Origin: Defluviitaleaceae bacterium
GTDB taxonomy: Bacteria; Bacillota; Clostridia; Lachnospirales; WRAX01
Reading direction: 5' to 3'
Length of the DNA: 15,835 nucleotides
Assembly (NCBI GenBank): GCA_009784355.1
Contig: WRBU01000005.1
Coordinates: 1 to 15,835 of the forward strand
Positions 13,211 to 15,835 of this stretch are shown here, one piece after another. The first letter of the stretch is position 1; every line of letters begins with the position of its first letter. Under the pieces are notes generated by a model, which worked only from the letters and a program-made list of their open reading frames with translations, was not told the DNA's origin and searched no databases. The position numbers and the translations under genes were made by a program.

Positions 13211-15055
13211 TTATTGTGCTATCGCTAAAGCTCTTTTAGTTTTAGCCCCCTTTGCTTTTGAGATTTTTTCTTGCTCCTGTAGTTCTAATTGCTCCCGCTC
13301 CTTTTTTCGGGCAGCATATCGCCGTTGTGCTTCACGGCAACGCTCGCGCTTTTTCCGTGCTGTTTCAGCATCAACAATCTGCTGTGGTGTTAATTCGGGT
13401 TCGGGGATTTCAACTTTGCCGATAAAGTTTAGGAAGATGTCAATTTTCTGCGTTCGTTCACCTGTAGATTTATCAGGTTCGTGAACAACAACTTTATCAA
13501 TAAATTCCGTAATCATAGCAGGAGTTAATTCAGATAAATCGGTGTATTTGTTCACGATGTGGATAAATCGCTCGGTGCGGTCGGTGTCGGCGGTGAATGA
13601 ATCAAGTTCAGATTGTAACTTTGATATTGCTTGCTCCAGTTCACTTTGCTCCGTTTCGTATTCTTCGGAAAGTGCCGCAAATCTTTTGTCGGATAGCTTG
13701 CCCGAAAAATTATCCTCAAAAATCCGTTTTATTATCAAATCGAGTTCCTTAATCCGTTTCTGCCCCTGTGAAATTCTTTGTTTGTGGGCTTTTGCAGATT
13801 CTTCTTTTCGGATAGCGGATTCTTCACGAAGTTGAGTAATAAACTCTTCCTCGTTGGTTTTGACTGCTCCGCAAGCCGCTTTGATTGCTTCAAGTGCCGT
13901 TAGCTGTATGACCGCAGTTCTGACATAATGAGATGTGCATTTGCGGTCAAACTTTCTGCCAGTAAGATTGTAAGTTGAACACTCATATATATCTTTGCCG
14001 TTGCGGTTGACTGTGTAGCCCCGTTTGTCGATATACTGTTTTGGATTGGGCTGGCGGTGATTGTAAAGTTTTGCTCCGCAGTCGGCACAAAATACTAATC
14101 CTGTTAGTGGATTAGCCTCGCCATGATTATCCCTTCTTCGGACAGTTTCACGACAACGCTGTGCGGTTTCCCATGTTTCAGAATCTACAATGGCAGGGTG
14201 AGTATTTTCAAATATCGCCCATTCCTCTTTTGGATTTTCTTTTGAGGTTTTATCTTTGTAAGATTCTTTGGTCGTGCGGAAGTTTACAGTATGCCCAATG
14301 TATTCGGGTTTGGTAATCATTCGGGCTATGCTGTTGCCGCTCCAAGCGTAAGGAGTGGTTAAGTCGTGGCTGTTCTCATAATTTACAATGCCCCTTGTGT
14401 GTTGATAATAAGTTGGGCGTTCAACTTCACTCTCGGCAAAAATCCTTGCAATATCACAAGGGCCTTTGCCCTCAATAGTAAGTTGAAAAATACGCTGTAC
14501 CACTTCAGCAGATTCGGGGTCTATAATCCATTTGGATTTATCGTTTGGGTCAAGAACATAACCATAAATCGGATTAAATGTTAAGCGTTTTCCGCTCATG
14601 CCTCTTGCTCTGTGACTGGCTTTCACTTTACGGCTTGCATCACGCAGATACCATTCCGACATGATATTCAAAAACGGTGCAAACTCGCTGCTTGATTGGT
14701 CTTTGCTGTCGATATTATTTGCAATAGCAATAAACCTTACGCCCTTTTCTCTAAAGAAAACTTCGGTATAAAATCCTGTTTGAAGGTACTCCCTACCTAC
14801 CCTCGATAAATCCTTAGAAATCACAGTTGCAACATTTCCATTTTCAATTTCAGCAATTAGCCTTTTCCAATCGGGTCTTTCAAAATTTCCGCCCGTCCAT
14901 CCGTCATCTGCAAAATGGACTATGTTGGCAAATCCATTTTTAGCGGCATATTCCTCAAGAATTGCCTTTTGGGTTTGGATAGAACCGCTTTCACCGATAT
15001 TTTCATCATCTCGGCTTAATCTGCTGTACAACGCTGTTATTTTTGACTGCTTCAT
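13211..15055 (-). CDS. tnpX: Large serine recombinase (TnpX-type)
   Basis: The 614-residue protein catalyses excision and integration of the element through a serine-DNA intermediate. Residues 1-155 form the resolvase-type catalytic domain: TALYSRLSRDDE with Ser14 as likely nucleophile, and SKDLSRVGREYLQTG with the catalytic arginines. A recombinase domain follows (about 170-290), then a zinc ribbon beginning CADCGAKL (about 320) and a coiled coil (about 395-475). A C-terminal DUF4368-like part (about 490-560: SELTPAMITEFIDKVVVHEP) is typical for TnpX relatives of Tn4451. The length is somewhat shorter than TnpX itself (about 700 residues). GGAGG precedes the ATG, which overlaps the stop of the TnpW-like gene (ATGA). 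It is the only recombinase in the element. Confidence 0.93.
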   Translation of the reverse strand: MKQSKITALYSRLSRDDENIGESGSIQTQKAILEEYAAKNGFANIVHFADDGWTGGNFERPDWKRLIAEIENGNVATVISKDLSRVGREYLQTGFYTEVFFREKGVRFIAIANNIDSKDQSSSEFAPFLNIMSEWYLRDASRKVKASHRARGMSGKRLTFNPIYGYVLDPNDKSKWIIDPESAEVVQRIFQLTIEGKGPCDIARIFAESEVERPTYYQHTRGIVNYENSHDLTTPYAWSGNSIARMITKPEYIGHTVNFRTTKESYKDKTSKENPKEEWAIFENTHPAIVDSETWETAQRCRETVRRRDNHGEANPLTGLVFCADCGAKLYNHRQPNPKQYIDKRGYTVNRNGKDIYECSTYNLTGRKFDRKCTSHYVRTAVIQLTALEAIKAACGAVKTNEEEFITQLREESAIRKEESAKAHKQRISQGQKRIKELDLIIKRIFEDNFSGKLSDKRFAALSEEYETEQSELEQAISKLQSELDSFTADTDRTERFIHIVNKYTDLSELTPAMITEFIDKVVVHEPDKSTGERTQKIDIFLNFIGKVEIPEPELTPQQIVDAETARKKRERCREAQRRYAARKKEREQLELQEQEKISKAKGAKTKRALAIAQ

Positions 15056-15282
15056 AAATCCTCCGTTCCGGCAGTCAGCTTTGGTTTCGGCACACTTGGC
15101 GAAATGGTTTTTACATCTCGCAACATCAGCCTTAGCATTTTGTCCTCAACGGTTTCTTTGCTCGTTTGGCTGAAATGGATTGACACTTCATAATTTGTAG
15201 AGCCAATCCGTTTCAGAATTTTATGCGGTTGAGCCTGTCCAGCAACAGGATTTTCCGCAACGCCTTTTGTGGCAGTCTGCAT
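15052..15282 (-). CDS. tnpW: TnpW-like transposon-encoded protein
   Basis: The 76-residue protein matches the small transposon-encoded TnpW family: a disordered N-terminus, then KILKRIGSTNYEVSIHFSQT and KETVEDKMLRLMLRDV. These genes lie directly before TnpX-type recombinases. The function is not established; a role as recombination or excision helper has been suggested by position. The ATG at 15282 is chosen because AGGAG lies eight bases upstream; the frame is open to 15450 without another good start. The TGA stop overlaps the recombinase start, so the two are translated together. A short reading frame with an ATT start precedes it. Confidence 0.85.
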   Translation of the reverse strand: MQTATKGVAENPVAGQAQPHKILKRIGSTNYEVSIHFSQTSKETVEDKMLRLMLRDVKTISPSVPKPKLTAGTEDL

Positions 15283-15295
15283 ACGAATCGCTCCT

Positions 15296-15382
15296 TTATT
15301 GAATTTCAATTTTGAAAATCTCGTATTGAGATTTGCTTTTGAATAAGCTATGATGGTGATAGATTGTTTTGGTTGAAGTAAT
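15296..15382 (-). CDS. Possible short leader ORF before tnpW, ATT start
   Basis: GAGAGGAGG is an excellent ribosome binding site, yet no ATG, GTG or TTG follows it. Six bases on lies ATT, which opens a 28-codon frame (ending KSQYEIFKIEIQ) whose TAA stop overlaps the AGGAG of tnpW. Such a leader could couple or regulate tnpW and tnpX translation. Rests on the strong site and stop placement only. Confidence 0.35.
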   Translation of the reverse strand: MTSTKTIYHHHSLFKSKSQYEIFKIEIQ

Positions 15383-15426
15383 AATTTTCCTCCTCTCTCG
15401 TTGTGGGTTGCCCTGATGGGCGGGGG

Positions 15427-15523
15427 TGGAATGTACATAGCATCAATCATTTGTGCCGCAAATGCTGATTCTGCCTACAAAAATAGGGTAGCATCATTAC
15501 TACCCTTACTACTATACATTCCA
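15427..15523. repeat. Inverted repeat and hairpin at the element's right end
   Basis: TGGAATGTACATAG (15427-15440) and CTATACATTCCA (15512-15523) are inverted, with nine perfect pairs at their outer edges. Between them GGGTAG (15486-15491) and CTACCC (15500-15505) form a further hairpin. The outer right arm overlaps the candidate att repeat by two bases, as expected of a recombinase binding site at the element end. Confidence 0.55.
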
Positions 15524-15532
15524 ACGGGAAAA
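15522..15532 (+). repeat. Candidate right attachment repeat
   Basis: CAACGGGAAAA, the partner of 5220-5230. The prophage repeat copy at 15534 starts immediately outside it, which brackets the element end closely. Confidence 0.5.
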
Positions 15533-15533
15533 C

Positions 15534-15558
15534 GTAGGGGCGGCAACCTGCCGCCCGC
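15534..15558 (+). repeat. Palindromic repeat copy beside the element's right end
   Basis: GTAGGGGCGGC, AACC, TGCCGCCCGC in the spacer just after the capsid gene. It belongs to the prophage side of the junction and begins two bases beyond the candidate attachment repeat. Confidence 0.9.
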
Positions 15559-15575
15559 AATCATCCCCATTTACA

Positions 15576-15835
15576 CTACCTCGCGTTAATAGCAATACCC
15601 CCAAGCCGAGTATCCACCACAAACAAATCCCCATACTGCCTGTTTTGATACAAATACCCATCACCCATGGTGTGGCTGCCCGGTGCCCACAACTTAATAT
15701 AACTATGCTTATTAACCGCAATAACCGAGCTTGGATGAATAAGCATCATATGCACCTGCCCGCTTCCCGCCGCAGACACAAACCCGTCAGCAAAGTCGTA
15801 CGCAGTCCTCATTCGGCTGGCAGGCACAACAACAA
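15576..15835 (-). CDS. Phage major capsid protein, C-terminal part, 5' end outside window
   Basis: The last 86 codons of a gene entering from the right edge. The ending (core LIHPSSVIAVNKHSYIKLW, then DGYLYQNRQYGDLFVVDTRL) resembles the C-terminus of phage major capsid proteins, in which a DGYLYQ-like strand and a D.FV strand close the fold. Its position, directly before the connector gene once the inserted element is removed, supports this. The stop is TAG at 15578-15576. A GTG at 15827 could be read as a start, but the frame stays open to the window edge and the fragment is too short for a whole protein, so it is treated as partial. Alternative: another head protein encoded just before the connector. 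Confidence 0.65.
   Translation of the reverse strand, partial: VVVPASRMRTAYDFADGFVSAAGSGQVHMMLIHPSSVIAVNKHSYIKLWAPGSHTMGDGYLYQNRQYGDLFVVDTRLGGIAINAR

Larger units (their letters stand above)
5220..15532. mobile_element. Integrative mobilizable element with TnpX-type serine recombinase and defence cargo
   Basis: Everything between the connector gene leader and the capsid gene end is foreign to the phage operon: a large serine recombinase, TnpW-like protein, MobA/MobL relaxase, DUF3847-like protein, oriT-like site, and a plus-strand operon of defence-type genes. The palindromic repeats frequent in the prophage are absent from it, and the defence genes are visibly more AT-rich. The proposed ends are the near-identical 11-base direct repeats CAAGGGGAAAA (5220-5230) and CAACGGGAAAA (15522-15532). 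No type IV secretion genes are present, so transfer would need a helper. The exact ends are inferred. Confidence 0.8.
1..15835 (-). mobile_element. Prophage late (head and tail) gene cluster, interrupted at 5220-15532
   Basis: Capsid, connector, head-closure, minor capsid 2, tail terminator, tail tube, chaperones, tape measure and tail protein genes occur in the standard siphophage order on one strand with coupled starts and stops. Lysis, integrase and packaging genes are not within the window. Confidence 0.85.

Noticed and set aside
15512..15721. Minus-strand open frame over the capsid gene end
   Set aside because: It overlaps the capsid frame, includes the repeat and has no family resemblance.

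Overview
The window looks like a Clostridia-type Firmicute (low-GC Gram-positive). The signs are strong AGGAGG-type ribosome binding sites, frequent GTG and TTG starts, a TnpX/TnpW-type serine recombinase module and a MobA/MobL relaxase with a DUF3847-type partner. It contains two nested mobile elements: the structural genes of a tailed-phage prophage, and a roughly 10.3 kb mobilizable element that splits them.

Region 1 (1-5219 and 15533-15835) is a prophage late operon on the minus strand. In transcription order, right to left, it reads: major capsid protein C-terminus (15835-15576), [inserted element], head-tail connector (5185-4823), head-closure-type protein (4728-4306), minor capsid protein 2-type (4309-3968), tail terminator / minor capsid 3-type (3971-3432), tail tube (3439-2924), two tail-assembly-chaperone-like genes (2927-2628 and 2620-2267), a very small tape measure protein (2223-1687), a small tail protein (1642-1295), and a large tail/baseplate protein that runs off the left edge (1293-1). 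The genes overlap or abut. A family of GC-rich palindromes beginning TAGGGGCGGC is scattered through this prophage. Many copies lie inside genes in frame, and two copies supply the stop codon of the gene they sit in.

Region 2 (about 5220-15532) is an integrative mobilizable element inserted between the capsid gene and the connector gene. Its left half is a plus-strand operon of four tightly spaced genes: a small XRE-type regulator (5361), a beta-class DNA methyltransferase (5597), a 914-residue restriction-modification-like protein with an N-terminal PD-ExK-type motif and an adenine methyltransferase core (6552), and a SEFIR/TIR-like protein (9316). This looks like anti-phage defence cargo. 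Its right half, on the minus strand, is the mobility module: TnpW-like protein (15282), large serine recombinase (15055), DUF3847-like protein (13029), a candidate oriT with a recognisable nic motif (around 12270-12432) and a MobA/MobL relaxase (12235). The two halves converge on a shared hairpin terminator at 10755-10783.

Together, a self-excising, conjugally mobilizable defence island sits inside the late operon of a prophage. While integrated it separates the capsid gene from the connector and tail genes, so the prophage is presumably inactive unless the recombinase excises the element. No tRNA, rRNA or CRISPR array was seen. No stretch longer than about 300 bases lacks a gene; the four largest gaps (5186-5360, 12236-12453, 13030-13210, 15283-15575) hold promoter/att, oriT, terminator/operator and element-end sequences respectively.
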